Notes: generated by a model not told the origin, from the letters alone. A stretch of DNA of 64,000 nucleotides from JAKVCB01 sp963578605 (GCA_963578605.1 CAUZEA010000001.1:1-64000); one strand, 5' to 3'; shown: positions 12,101-18,962, counted from the first letter of the stretch. Made by a program: numbers and translations.

Positions 12101-12249
12101 AACCCTAAGACCCAGGGATCCGGCTGCGAGCCGGCCCCACCTGGATTGACATCACCGGTGGTGATTACCGTCGCCCGGACCGAACCAACCCCAGCGAACA
12201 GCAAAACGAGGGCCGTCACAAAAGATATCAATGATGGGAACCGTTTCAT
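3151..12249 (-). CDS. Giant beta-helix surface protein with autotransporter-type repeats, dockerin and PEP-CTERM
   Basis: I take ATG 12249 as the start (MKRFPSLISF). It has GGGTGAGGAAG just upstream and gives a clean signal peptide ending near residue 25; the frame stays open further upstream but that part overlaps the preceding gene and looks non-coding. The 3032-residue product is almost entirely glycine/threonine/serine/asparagine-rich beta-strand repeats. The flanking parts carry units of the type GSGTLxVxxGGxVSN with TVTGPGSxWTN. The middle carries autotransporter-associated repeats (for example SGVISEAGNVTKTGAGTQ) in 112-residue tandem copies. There is no outer-membrane barrel. The end is a dockerin-like EF-hand pair and a VPEPTS-type PEP-CTERM tail with a basic end, so anchoring is by exosortase. 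The gap to the upstream FG-GAP gene is 40 bases, suggesting co-transcription. Adhesin or surface-layer filament is inference. Confidence 0.85.
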   Translation of the reverse strand: MKRFPSLISFVTALVLLFAGVGSVRATVITTGDVNPGGAGSQPDPWVLGFMLNVGNNGNGTLNVEAGGAVSNTYGYVGKYSGSTGEATVTGADSEWTNSNSLTIGGHDSEVGGSGTLNLYDSGLVTVLSTTKLWSTGIINLDGGSLTTGSFNNTDLGTLNFHDGTLTVNGVGGSFDPGTTNFTIDGLAATDLPELAIANTASTTLSNLYVGSSTQGKLTVKTGGVVSGSVGYIGYSLGSNGTATVIDEGSQWNNSGPLRVGYDGDGTLQVQGGGVVSNAHSSIGTRSSSTGMATVTGTDSHWDNSSNLYVGSSGNGILAVELGGLVSNTTGYVGYQPNSSGTVTITGNESTWNNNGSLYLGGSSYSSGGTANVSVLEGGTLSVDGATKIYSGSTLTLSGLASSLQLGGDFTNEGTFDWQSGTVVLNSGGSWSNPLGVILTESQTLQLNGGSLPDASDVTADGTLDLGGNHETIDALAGSGSVTLGGGNLTIGAANGGDTFSGVISEAGNVNKSGAGTQTLSGANTFDGNLTVSGGALILSGSNTYTGSTNIVSGVLQAGAAGVLPDASDVTADGSLDLNGNNETIGALAGSGSVTLGGGDLAVGSSNGSGTFSGVISGSGNVTKTGAGTQTVSGANTFGGDLTVNGGTLILSGGNTYSGLTNIVNGILRAGAAEVLPDASDVTADGKLDLGGNHETIDGLAGSGSVTLGGGDLTVGSSNGSGIFSGVISESGNVTKNGTGAQTLTGANTFAGNLTVSGGTLILSGGNTYSGLTNIVGGTLQLGAAGVIPDASDVTADGKLDLNGNNDTIGALAGSGSVTLGGGDLTVGSSNESGTFSGVISEAGNVTKTGAGTQTLSGANTFDGNLTVSGGALDTSGPTLILSGPNTYSGSTFVGSGTLLLGAAGVIPDASDLTVEGTLDLGGNHETIDALAGSGSVTLGGGDLTVGSSNGSGTFSGVISEAGNVTKTGTGAQTLTGANTFAGNLTVSGGTLILSGDNTYSGLTNIVSGTVQAGAAEVLPDASDVTADGKLDLNGNHETIGALAGSGSVTLGGGDLTVGSSNGSGTFSGVISEAGNVNKSGSGAQTLTGANTFDGNLTVSGGALILSGGNTYSGLTNIVGGTLQLGAAGVIPDASDVTADGTLDLGGNNETIDAVIGSGSVTLGGGDLTVGAGNGSGTFSGVISGSGNFTKSGSGTQTLSGSNTFAGNLTVDGGVLTLSGANTYSGSTIVTSGTLQLGAAGVVPDTSDLTVSGGTLDLDGNDETIGALAGSGPLTLGGGNLTIGAGGGGGIFSGVISEAGNVTKTGAGTQTVSGANTFGGDLTVNGGTLILSGANTYSGSTLVTSGTLQLGAAGVLPDTSDLTVSGGTLDLDGNDETIGGVAGSGSVTLGGGNLTIGAGGGGGTFSGAISEAGNVTKTGAGAQTLSGANTFDGNLTVSDGTLNVTDGGLVDVTGMTRLHSTGTITLDGGTIHTQSWDNAQRGAFHFRDGVLTVDGGTFDPGTSNFTINGNSATDNPTLRFVNGASNNGLTDNLTLTVGYYTGDAATVDIESGAVVASATAYLGYYGHNTSSATGTVTVAGVGSRWTNIGLLNVGYHGSGILNITDGGAVSDTSGKLGANNYSSGQVTVSGPGSTWTNTENLYVASGGQGSIGTLEVTNGGSVSNTAGYIGRLKDATGEVTISGPGSSWINTGELYIAGDPLIDQSQLGGSGTLTVANGGAVSSVNGSIASFKQTYTANPEPGATGVATVTGPGSTWTVTGHLNVGRHRGLDDGGSGTLNILDSGAVNVTETVMVGSTGHVLLDGGSLTAHYLDGAIDFVDGTLTIHGETGPAVNFDFLSGLDGPDMARNPTLQLVEGAQGSFDHLQVGHRNRGTLHVASRGTLFSNSAAIGVGDEYSNPVGLVTVSGLFEPVYQPSHWFSGPLTVGGSGGNGTVNIDSGAQLVSQDSFIGIGDLPYGNTSGSAGIVTVSGNHSTWDNVGTLYVGSDQVGPNGNGSVDVDDGGAVRSHMTYLGYVAGATGAATVTGTDSTWTTEGDLILDQGGYPVGQDDGNLYVGYEGAGSLEVADGGAVTNDYGYIAYGESSSGTVLVTGPGSKWTNAKDLAIGQNQPGAAVRAELTVSNGGLVEVAGTIDLHNTGRLTLEGGSLNTGSFDVTADDSFTAANSFTFTGGALTVDGGTFNPGTPTFQVDGGTATDNPTLRIIDGATTTGLTGNLTVGYNETGTLSVESGGSVSNLSSYIGREYETTGAVTVTGADSTWTNAGWLSVGFTGSGTLEIADGGAVSNTTGVIAGQFHGTGEVTVTGPGSVWTNSDELMIADCVNQGGPGCSGTLNVTNGGSVSSTAGFIGPTKGATGTATISGSESKWINTADLHIAGYASQPNETWLGGSGTITVADGGLVSSVNGSIGDATGSVGQVTVTGASSQWTNAGDLLVGGSGSGTLSVADGGVVSNVNGSVGVATGSAGQVTVTGASSQWTNAGDLVVGGSSVSAGGSGTLTITGSGQVRVGGALKIWDTVNLDNGMLITGSLNYTGGGTFNWVNGTLQLTGPSGLTVGPGGTFGELLTLNADQTLKVDHTTTVQSSAAMTTTGEFSSGQLTIESGAVLNATGQVTAKVGGLMTSNIVATGPLSIGDATGYGGFDHQGVLSVGIHDVTLNTKGFANLGSVTTLEDGTLHAANGVYLRGGSVLAGSGTVDAKLAAGFGSTIAASGDLNLGSATSVAGFFSDGDLIVDTHTVTIHDQDIAVLGSLTDLGSESDGGTLVAPGGLLIEQGKSLAGRGLVTGDVVNDGNVYGDSPDVGGRLVFDAGYTVSGTGGFTNAQFDGTYSPGHSPAIAHLTDTAFGSSATLAMELGGLVPGVEHDKLVMTGTTNLDGMLEVMLINGFTPGSGDTFDIFDFATLSGSFSAMNLPVLDGGLVWDTSQLLVDGSLCACAPLGTGDYNGDGVVDAADYTVWRDTLGSQLDLRADGTGDGMVDEADYVFWNDRFGNVVGTGSRVAVPEPTSVVLVIAGLLAVVVAAPGPRRTRATASQPLPV
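7890..10930 (-). repeat. Tandem array of about nine 336-bp in-frame units
   Basis: Inside the giant gene, near-identical blocks recur every 336 bases (112 codons). The conserved junction tccgctgtaggtgtt or close variants appears near 8230, 8570, 8905, 9250, 9580, 9935, 10270 and 10605. One interval is 357 bases because of a 21-base insertion near 9615-9635 that adds seven residues (LDTSGPT). Every unit keeps the reading frame. Boundaries are approximate; the edge units are more diverged. Confidence 0.85.
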
Positions 12250-12289
12250 CTTCCTCACCCTTTTCAACGCTATAGTCCAGGTCGACTCA

Positions 12290-15200
12290 TCAATCGTGGC
12301 GCTCTCTCTGCCAAAACAGGCCCACCAGGCCGGTCGTAAACAGCAAGGCAGCCCCCGGCTCGGGAACCGCAGCTCCGCTGCCGGTGCCGACCACGTTCCC
12401 AAACCGGTCGTTCCAAAAAACGTAGTCGGCCTCGTCGACCGTGCCGTCGCCATTGCCGTCGGCACGCAGGTCCAGTTGCGAGCCGAGTGTATCATGCCAG
12501 ATGGTGTAATCGGCTGCGTCGACAACGCCGTTGCCGTTGTAATCGCCGGTGCCCAGTACGATGCACGCACCCGCACAAAGGGTGCCGTCGACTAAAAGTT
12601 GCGAGGTGTCCCACACCAGGCCGCCGTCCAGCACGGGCAGGTTCATTGCCGAAAAACTTCCCGACAGGGTAGCGAAGTCGAAAATATCGAACAGGTCACC
12701 AGCGTCGGGCGCAAATCCATCAAGGAGATCAACCTGCAACTGGCCACCCACCTGGAGGTTGCCCGCGATGAGCAGCTGGTCGTATTGACCCTCGGCAGGT
12801 CCGGCCAGTTCGATCAGGGTCGCAGAACTGGTGCCCAGGACCACGTCGCCGCCGAAAGTGAGCTTGCCCGGACTGTTGCCGGGTGACAGATCGCCTTCAA
12901 CCAGCTTTATCCCGTCACCAGGAAACAAACCCTCTCCGCTGATTTTTCCAAAATAGACCGCCGCCGAGCCCTTACTCACTTTCACGGTACCATTGTTGGT
13001 GAGATCGTCCCAAAAAGTGACATTGCTGTACCCTGTGACCGTGATGGAGGCCTCGGACTGATTGTCGACATCGCCGTAAACGTCTGACGTGCCGAAGGAG
13101 ATACCCACGTTGCCCTGGTTGGTCAGCCCGCCATTGAATCGCATGATGGCATGTCGGGCAGTGATGTTTCCCGTGATCTTGACGTTGGTCAGTCTGCCGT
13201 CAAATTCAATTTCAGCCACCTGTGCAGCATTACCAACGACGTCAATGCGGCCTGCGTTGGATTGATCGAGGGTGTCGGTCAGGTGCATCTGCCCTCCGGC
13301 GTCCACACGGACTTCGCCGTCGGCGTAGTTGACCAACCGGTTATCAATCGTGCCACCGCCGCGGAGCAGGCCCGTATTGATCAGCTTGCCACCGGCCAGG
13401 TTCAGTCCCTGGCTGCCCAGGTTGATCTCGCCCTGGTTGGTGATTTTGCCGACCGCGGTCACCGTACCGCTGCCGGAGAGTCTGCCGTCGGCTTCTATGG
13501 TTAATGTTTGATCGATCAACAAGGCACCCGCCGGATCGACCACAAGGTTCGCCGTTCCCGCTTGTTGGGCACCCAGGGTGAGTGATTCCATTTGGGTTGC
13601 GGAGGTTGGCCCACTCACGGTCAATCCGTTGGTCGGCTGGATGAATGCATCATCCCCGGCTACAGGTCCTTCGAAGCCAAACCAGTTGAGGTTGTCGTCC
13701 CAGGTGTCGTTGCCCGGATCGATCCACGTGACGCGGCTCTCGCGCCGACCGTAGACGAGGTAGCTCTGGCCCCGGTGAAGGCCGCCCGCGTCGGCATCAC
13801 TTGCCGCAATCAACAGATCGTCCAGACCATCGCCGTTGACATCGCCGGCCGTGGAGACCGACCAACCAGACCAGTCACCCTCTACGCTGCCGTGGAAAGT
13901 GGCTCCCGCCACAGTAGTTCCTACGTCGACCACGTCCAGTGAGCCAGAGAGTGGGTTTTCGCTCGGTTGGCCGTAGATCAGGTAGGTCTGACCCCGTTCC
14001 CAAATCCCGGGAGATACATAGGGGGACCCGATCAAGAGATCGTCCAGACCGTCGCCGTTGACATCACCCGCACTAGAGACCACGTGCGAAATTCCGTTCA
14101 TCTGGATCGAGTCATCGTCCCCAATCCAGTTGAAAGTAGCTCCTGCAATCGCACCTCCCAAGTCGGCGAGGTTCAGCGAGCCGGAAAGTGGTGCGTTACC
14201 TGGTTGGCCGTAGACCAGGTAGCTCTGGCCCCGGTCGTGGCCACCCGCGTCCGGCAGCCTTGCCCCGATCAAGAAATCGTCCAGGCCGTCACCGTTGACA
14301 TCCCCTGCACCGGAGACAGACCAGCCGGATTGGTTCTCGTTGCCGATCCCGTTGAAAACGGCTCCCGCAATGGTGTCTCCCAAGTCGGCCAAATCGAGCG
14401 GACCCGAGAGTGGGCTACCGCCGGGCCGGCCGTAAACCAGGTAACTGTGGCCACGGTCGTCCCCACCGGCATTTGCACCGGTTGCTCCAATCAACAGATC
14501 ACCCAGCCCATCACCGTTGACATCCCCTGCACCAGACACCGACCAACCCGATCGATCATAGTCTTCAATTCCGCTGAAAATGGCCCCGGGCAGGGTACCT
14601 CCCACGTTGGCCAGGTTCAGCGAACCTGAAAGCGGACTGCCCGTGGGTTGACCGTAAATCAGATAGCTCTGGCCTCGATAGGTGCCAACCCCATTGGCAT
14701 ATTTTGCCCCGATCACAAGATCGTCGATTCCATCACCGTTAATGTCGCCCGCCTTGGAGACCGACCAACCGGAATAGTCAAAATCTGCAATCCCGTTGAA
14801 GGTAGCCCCTGCCAGCGCGCCACCCACGTCGGCCAGGTCCAGCGAACCGGCAAGCGGGCTTTCAACTGGCCGACCGTAAATCAGGTAACTCTGGCCCTGG
14901 TTGTCAATCAGGCCCTCCGGTTCGGCGCTGTGTGCCCCAATCACAAGATCGTCCAGTCCGTCGCCGTTGACATCACCCGCACCGGAAACAGAACGGCCGC
15001 TCTGGTCTAAATTCGTGATCCCGTTAAAGGAAGCTCCCGACATCCTGGCTCCCAAGTCGGCCAGGTTCAGCACACCCGAAAGCGGGCTGCCACCGGGTCG
15101 GCCATAGACCAAATAACTCCGGCCTCGAAGGGCACCACCTGCAGCGACCTTGGGTGCGCCGACCAAGAGGTCATGCAGACCGTCACCGTTGATGTCACCC

Positions 15201-15493
15201 GCTGTAGAGACCGACCAGCCAGCTCTGCCGCCATCTACAGCGCCGTTCAGAATAGCTCCCGCCACCGTGCTCCCCACGTCAGCCAGGCTGACCGGGCCCG
15301 AGAGTGGTGCCGCCAGCGCCGGTGGAGCAGCCAGTTGGACCCCTAGGCCCAGCACCCCGGCAGCCAGCAAAGAGACTCCACCGACCCGCCAAAATCGCCG
15401 CGCACGTGCGCGGCGAAACGCGCGACGATAAACGGCAAGAGACCGACCAAGCCGAGAATTGGTGACTCGAGTTTGTCTTTCCCGCCTGCGCAT
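12290..15493 (-). CDS. Secreted FG-GAP plus beta-helix protein with dockerin and PEP-CTERM tail
   Basis: The product has 1067 residues. The ATG at 15493 is preceded by AGAAGGG. The N-terminus (arginine-rich region then a hydrophobic segment to about residue 62) closely matches its paralogue at 137-2749. Seven FG-GAP repeats with GDVNGDGLDDLLIG-type loops cover roughly the first half. From about residue 550 the fold changes to glycine/asparagine-rich strands such as LTNNGTVKVSKGSAAVYFG, resembling an autotransporter-like beta-helix. A dockerin-like EF-hand pair and VPEPGAALLFTTGLVGLFW with a short basic end follow. The protein is thus a hybrid of the propeller of the 137-2749 product and the C-terminal region of the giant protein 40 bases downstream. 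Surface display is strongly suggested; the binding target is unknown. Confidence 0.85.
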   Translation of the reverse strand: MRRRERQTRVTNSRLGRSLAVYRRAFRRARARRFWRVGGVSLLAAGVLGLGVQLAAPPALAAPLSGPVSLADVGSTVAGAILNGAVDGGRAGWSVSTAGDINGDGLHDLLVGAPKVAAGGALRGRSYLVYGRPGGSPLSGVLNLADLGARMSGASFNGITNLDQSGRSVSGAGDVNGDGLDDLVIGAHSAEPEGLIDNQGQSYLIYGRPVESPLAGSLDLADVGGALAGATFNGIADFDYSGWSVSKAGDINGDGIDDLVIGAKYANGVGTYRGQSYLIYGQPTGSPLSGSLNLANVGGTLPGAIFSGIEDYDRSGWSVSGAGDVNGDGLGDLLIGATGANAGGDDRGHSYLVYGRPGGSPLSGPLDLADLGDTIAGAVFNGIGNENQSGWSVSGAGDVNGDGLDDFLIGARLPDAGGHDRGQSYLVYGQPGNAPLSGSLNLADLGGAIAGATFNWIGDDDSIQMNGISHVVSSAGDVNGDGLDDLLIGSPYVSPGIWERGQTYLIYGQPSENPLSGSLDVVDVGTTVAGATFHGSVEGDWSGWSVSTAGDVNGDGLDDLLIAASDADAGGLHRGQSYLVYGRRESRVTWIDPGNDTWDDNLNWFGFEGPVAGDDAFIQPTNGLTVSGPTSATQMESLTLGAQQAGTANLVVDPAGALLIDQTLTIEADGRLSGSGTVTAVGKITNQGEINLGSQGLNLAGGKLINTGLLRGGGTIDNRLVNYADGEVRVDAGGQMHLTDTLDQSNAGRIDVVGNAAQVAEIEFDGRLTNVKITGNITARHAIMRFNGGLTNQGNVGISFGTSDVYGDVDNQSEASITVTGYSNVTFWDDLTNNGTVKVSKGSAAVYFGKISGEGLFPGDGIKLVEGDLSPGNSPGKLTFGGDVVLGTSSATLIELAGPAEGQYDQLLIAGNLQVGGQLQVDLLDGFAPDAGDLFDIFDFATLSGSFSAMNLPVLDGGLVWDTSQLLVDGTLCAGACIVLGTGDYNGNGVVDAADYTIWHDTLGSQLDLRADGNGDGTVDEADYVFWNDRFGNVVGTGSGAAVPEPGAALLFTTGLVGLFWQRERHD

Positions 15494-15619
15494 CTCGGTT
15501 GCCCTTCTGGGTTGAACGATCTATCTCATGTGCTTGTCGTGTTACCCAACTGGGTGTGTAATCCTTCTCAAGCGGCGAGCCTCCAAGGGATGGCCGGTCA
15601 CGGTACACCCACCCCTTTA

Positions 15620-15648
15620 AGTATGTTGCGGCTTGCGACAAATATCAA
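15620..15648 (-). promoter_or_regulatory. Sigma70-like promoter for the FG-GAP/beta-helix operon
   Basis: On minus, TTGATA (15648-15643), 17 bases and CATACT (15625-15620) precede the ATG at 15493 by about 127 bases. Position, spacing and the downstream AAA/GGGGTGG block match the element in front of the paralogue at 2749. It would drive the 12290-15493 gene and, given the 40-base gap, probably the giant gene too. Confidence 0.45.
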
Positions 15649-15703
15649 CTTTTCAGGCGGTATTTAATAAGAATGTCGTTTCCGGAACAAACGATCCGGT
15701 GGA

Positions 15704-16789
15704 TCAGCGGTGTGACTCGCCCACCGAGAGGGTTCGTCGGATTTCGTCGGTTTTGAAACCGAGCGCCATCGGCCGCACGACACCGGGCAGGACCACCACG
15801 TCATATAGCTCCGAGCAAATCCCTTCGATGTCTAACCGATGCACGATGTCGCCGCTGCGCAAATCAATCACGTAGAGACCACAGCGCGCCTCGGCATCCC
15901 GCGCTTTGAGGTTGTCGTCCAGTGCAAGCCCCGTAAAGGTTTTGTTGTCGCGCGGCCTGGAGAGGCCCACAATCGCAAAGTCGCCCACCAGTGCCATCCC
16001 GCGCAAGTAACCGGCACAAAACGTCACGGGCTGAAACTTCCCGCTGTCCAGATCGACCGTGCCGAAGAAACCGGTCCCTGAATTCAACAGCCAAAGTCGA
16101 CCCTGATGCATCCGTGGCGAGTGTGGCATCGACAGCTCCGCACACACCACCTCGCCCGTGGTCACATCGATCACGCAACCGCCATCGTGACGCCGGTCGC
16201 GCCAACCGTCGGTAACGTCCGACTGGCTGACGGTAGTCACAAATTTTGGCTTACTGGTGGCCGGATCCATCGCCATCCCATTGAGATGACAGCGGTCTTC
16301 GGCCGCGAGTTTACTGATGAATTTTGGTTTCCAAACCGGCACAAAGCTGTGCGTTTCGCTGAGCGTAGCCAAACAGCTGAAGAGCGTATTGACGAACACG
16401 ACCCGGCCCTCGCCGTCGACGGCCACATCGTGGATATCGATATCTCCGGTCGTATAGCCGACCTGGGGTACGTAGAGCCGGTCGTAACCGTTGGCCAATT
16501 GTCCTGCGTCGAGCACGTTCTCGAATCGCCACAACTGGAAAATCGAGCTCATCCACATGGTCTGGCCATTGCCCCACAGCCCCATGCAGCGGTTAAACGT
16601 CCTCTCGAAGATCGACAGCCGACCATTGGGTTGCAAGCCGATCAAAAACAGCTTGCCTGTCTGGTAGGTTGTCATGGCGAGGCTGACACGTTGCTCGGCC
16701 AGCCACGACGTGAACTGGCGCGACGCGGTGAGTTCGAACTGGGGCTCACCGGTATCGGCAGGAGGCTGTGTCGCGTGGGAATCGGTCAT
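15704..16789 (-). CDS. TIGR03032 family protein
   Basis: This 361-residue protein resembles the TIGR03032 family of uncharacterised proteins by its pattern of aromatic/glycine strands: an early WLAEQRVSLAMTTYQTGKL block, FNRCMGLW, a DIHDV motif followed by GEGRVVFVNTLFSCL, and a later LWLLNSGTG. The repeated strand pattern suggests a beta-propeller. No signal peptide is seen, so a cytoplasmic place is likely. I chose ATG 16789 (MTDSHATQ) because the sequence further upstream is low-quality and arginine-rich and the family similarity starts soon after; the ribosome site is weak. The gene lies upstream of the surface-protein operon on the same strand, with a separate promoter between them. Function unknown. 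Confidence 0.75.
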   Translation of the reverse strand: MTDSHATQPPADTGEPQFELTASRQFTSWLAEQRVSLAMTTYQTGKLFLIGLQPNGRLSIFERTFNRCMGLWGNGQTMWMSSIFQLWRFENVLDAGQLANGYDRLYVPQVGYTTGDIDIHDVAVDGEGRVVFVNTLFSCLATLSETHSFVPVWKPKFISKLAAEDRCHLNGMAMDPATSKPKFVTTVSQSDVTDGWRDRRHDGGCVIDVTTGEVVCAELSMPHSPRMHQGRLWLLNSGTGFFGTVDLDSGKFQPVTFCAGYLRGMALVGDFAIVGLSRPRDNKTFTGLALDDNLKARDAEARCGLYVIDLRSGDIVHRLDIEGICSELYDVVVLPGVVRPMALGFKTDEIRRTLSVGESHR

Positions 16790-17058
16790 GAGAGTTGTTC
16801 CCCGGGGGAAAACCATAAGACCTGTGATCTTAAACCGCGGCGACGCGGCAAGCGAGTCGTCAACCTGTATTTTTTCCACGCCCGCACGATCACGCACCCG
16901 CCCGGGCCCAACTGGGCGGAGTCGCTCGTGGCCGGCCGCCGGTGTTGGGGCCCATGATCGACGATCGGGTTGAGGCGATCCGGTTTCGCCAGAAATCCGC
17001 ACCAGCCTGACTCGGCCACGAAAAGCAGAGATCGCTGCGGGTGCTTTGGGGAAATATT

Positions 17059-17460
17059 TCAGTAGGCCTGGCTAACGATGTCATCACCGGCCCGGGTAAA
17101 GAGCGCGATGAAAGTTTCCACGTCGAGGTTTTCGGTCAGAAAAGTGGCGCTGCCATCTCCAAACAAGAAGTTCGCCCCTCCGACATGAAAGCTGTAGATT
17201 TCGTCCCGGTTTACGCAATTCATGACCGTGGTAAATCCACATTCGTCATGATGACCCCACACAAACCAGGCGGCCGGATCGGCCCAACGCGAACCGCGGA
17301 CGACAACCGCGTCCTCCCCTGGACATTGGTTACTGGGACATTGCTCACCCAGGACGTAATTCAATGGCCGACCGCCATCCTCAAAGAACATCAACGTGTG
17401 AGACAACCCGTCCGTTGCCATTCGCGCAGGTAAGGGAAACACCTGCAACAATCCCAGCAA
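17059..17460 (-). pseudogene. DUF1559 (H-x9-DG) protein, C-terminal relic
   Basis: About 130 residues match the C-terminal half of planctomycete DUF1559 proteins: ATDGLSHTLMFFEDGGRP, several cysteines in the middle, and the typical HVGGANFLFGDGS motif followed by an ETFIALFTRAG end. Family members are usually about 300 residues and begin with a type IV pilin-like N-terminus (prepilin peptidase site and hydrophobic helix). That half is absent: the frame meets a stop near 17499 and the neighbouring DNA belongs to an oppositely oriented relic. The only starts available are a TTG at 17460 and internal ATGs. I read it as a truncated, non-functional remnant, although a short expressed protein cannot be excluded. 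Confidence 0.7.
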
Positions 17461-18027
17461 ATGTTCCAGATTTCGCGGTCGGACGGAATCGAAGTCCTAG
17501 TCGCGGTTGATAGCGGCCCGCCAAGTACCATCGGAGCCTTCCGCACCAACGCGACCGGAAGCGGTGATTTGTATCTCGATACCAACCTCGACGGCATAGG
17601 GGATGACGCCCGGCTAACCACCCGCCTGGCTGAATTCACCTTCCCGTTCTCGGTGAGCGGCACTCTGCTGGACGTGGTCATTGAACTCACCAGCACCGCC
17701 AACTATGAGCCGCTGGCCGTTGACTTCCTCCGGATCGAAAGCCACACGAACCAACTGGCCGGGGACTACAACGAAGACGGCCTGGTCGACGCGACCGATT
17801 ACACGGTTTGGGCTGACAACCTCGGCTCCCAAATCATGTTACCTGGTGATACCACCGCGGGTTCGGTTGACCTGGTTGACTATGAAGTCTGGAAGGCAAA
17901 TTTTGGCAGTTCCTCCACAGGCGTGGGCGTCGCTGTGACAGAACCTGCCAGTTTGGTCCTGGGGGTGTGGATTTTGTGCGGTTTCGGATCAGCCCGGCGG
18001 CGGCCAATCTTGAACCTTCTTGGCTGA
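17461..18027 (+). pseudogene. Dockerin/PEP-CTERM protein, 5'-truncated relic
   Basis: The 188-residue frame lacks any signal peptide. It opens directly into a beta-rich tail (TRLAEFTFPFSVSGTLLDVV), then a dockerin-like EF-hand pair (AGDYNEDGLVDATDYTVW plus a second loop ending VDYEVWKANFG), then a TEPASLVLGVWIL-type sorting tail with a basic SARRR end. Proteins with this ending are normally exported, so the missing N-terminus implies a truncated gene. The broken end abuts the broken end of the DUF1559 relic on the other strand at 17460/17461, as expected for a deletion or rearrangement joining two genes. The ATG at 17461 has no convincing ribosome site. Confidence 0.65.
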
Positions 18028-18153
18028 GCTGAAATCAACCTGATTTAAGGAGCTGGAGGGCGGCTGAAAACAGCGGCAGACCCCCGGCAACCCCACCGCA
18101 TCGGTCCTCCCTGGCATCTGTCCTCCCTTCTACCGCTTCGATAGACTGGAGGT

Positions 18154-18912
18154 ATGAACCGGCAAACCTCTTCAAGCAGTGATCGGGACGATTCTCGCCA
18201 CACGGTACAGCTTTCCACGACTTCACTCGATCTGGATCGTCGCCGGCGTTGCGGCTACCCCGAAGTGGTGTACGGCGAAGGGAAAACCGTGGAAACACTC
18301 GTTGAGATTTTCACGACCATGCTGGACGAGTCTCAGGAAGTATTCGCCACGCGAATTTCGCCCGAGAAAGCCACCTCCTTGCAGACCACATTTAGCCAGG
18401 GGCGCTACAACGAGTTGGCCCGTACCTTTCGAATTTCCCCTTCCCCGAGCAAGCAGCCCACCGACAACGCACCAGTGCCCGGAGAAGTTGCCATCATCAC
18501 GGCCGGTACGAGTGATCTACCCGTGGCCGAAGAGGCGCGCGAGACACTCGATTGGATGGGTGTTTCTGTCACCATGATCCACGATGTGGGAGTTGCAGGC
18601 CCCCACCGCCTGCCGGCACGGCTGGCTGATTTTGAGACTGCCCGGGCGATTGTAGTCGTTGCCGGGATGGAAGGGGCCTTGCCCAGCGTGGTGGGTGGGT
18701 ACGTCGCTTGCCCGGTGATTGCTGTACCGACGAGCGTTGGTTACGGCGCGAGCCTCAATGGCATTGCCGCTTTGCTTTCGATGCTCAACAGCTGCGCGAG
18801 CAACGTTGCCGTCGTCAACATCGATGCGGGTTTCAAAGCCGGCTACCTGGCCGGGCTGATTGCCAAAACGGACTCCAGCGACGAAAATCGAACGGCTGGA
18901 ACTGAGGAATAA
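18154..18912 (+). CDS. larB: LarB, pyridinium-3,5-biscarboxylic acid mononucleotide synthase
   Basis: LarB carboxylates nicotinic acid adenine dinucleotide and hydrolyses it on the route to the nickel-pincer cofactor of lactate racemase (family knowledge). The 252-residue product shows the family core in order: GYPEVVYGEGKT near residue 34, VAIITAGTSDLPVAEEA near 115, then GVAGPHRL, VVAGMEGALPSVVGG, VIAVPTSVGYG and NIDAGFKAGY, as in the PurE-like fold. The N-terminal helical part is short and of low complexity. A stop codon lies 12 bases before the ATG, so 18154 is the first possible start; GGAGGT touches the ATG, which is unusually tight. No larA, larC or larE is in the window, so the cofactor's user must be encoded elsewhere. 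An nnrD gene follows after 50 bases. Confidence 0.88.
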   Translation: MNRQTSSSSDRDDSRHTVQLSTTSLDLDRRRRCGYPEVVYGEGKTVETLVEIFTTMLDESQEVFATRISPEKATSLQTTFSQGRYNELARTFRISPSPSKQPTDNAPVPGEVAIITAGTSDLPVAEEARETLDWMGVSVTMIHDVGVAGPHRLPARLADFETARAIVVVAGMEGALPSVVGGYVACPVIAVPTSVGYGASLNGIAALLSMLNSCASNVAVVNIDAGFKAGYLAGLIAKTDSSDENRTAGTEE

Positions 18913-18962
18913 ACCGGTGGTCGTTGAAATACGACTCCCCAACCTGCAAGGAACTGGTATCG

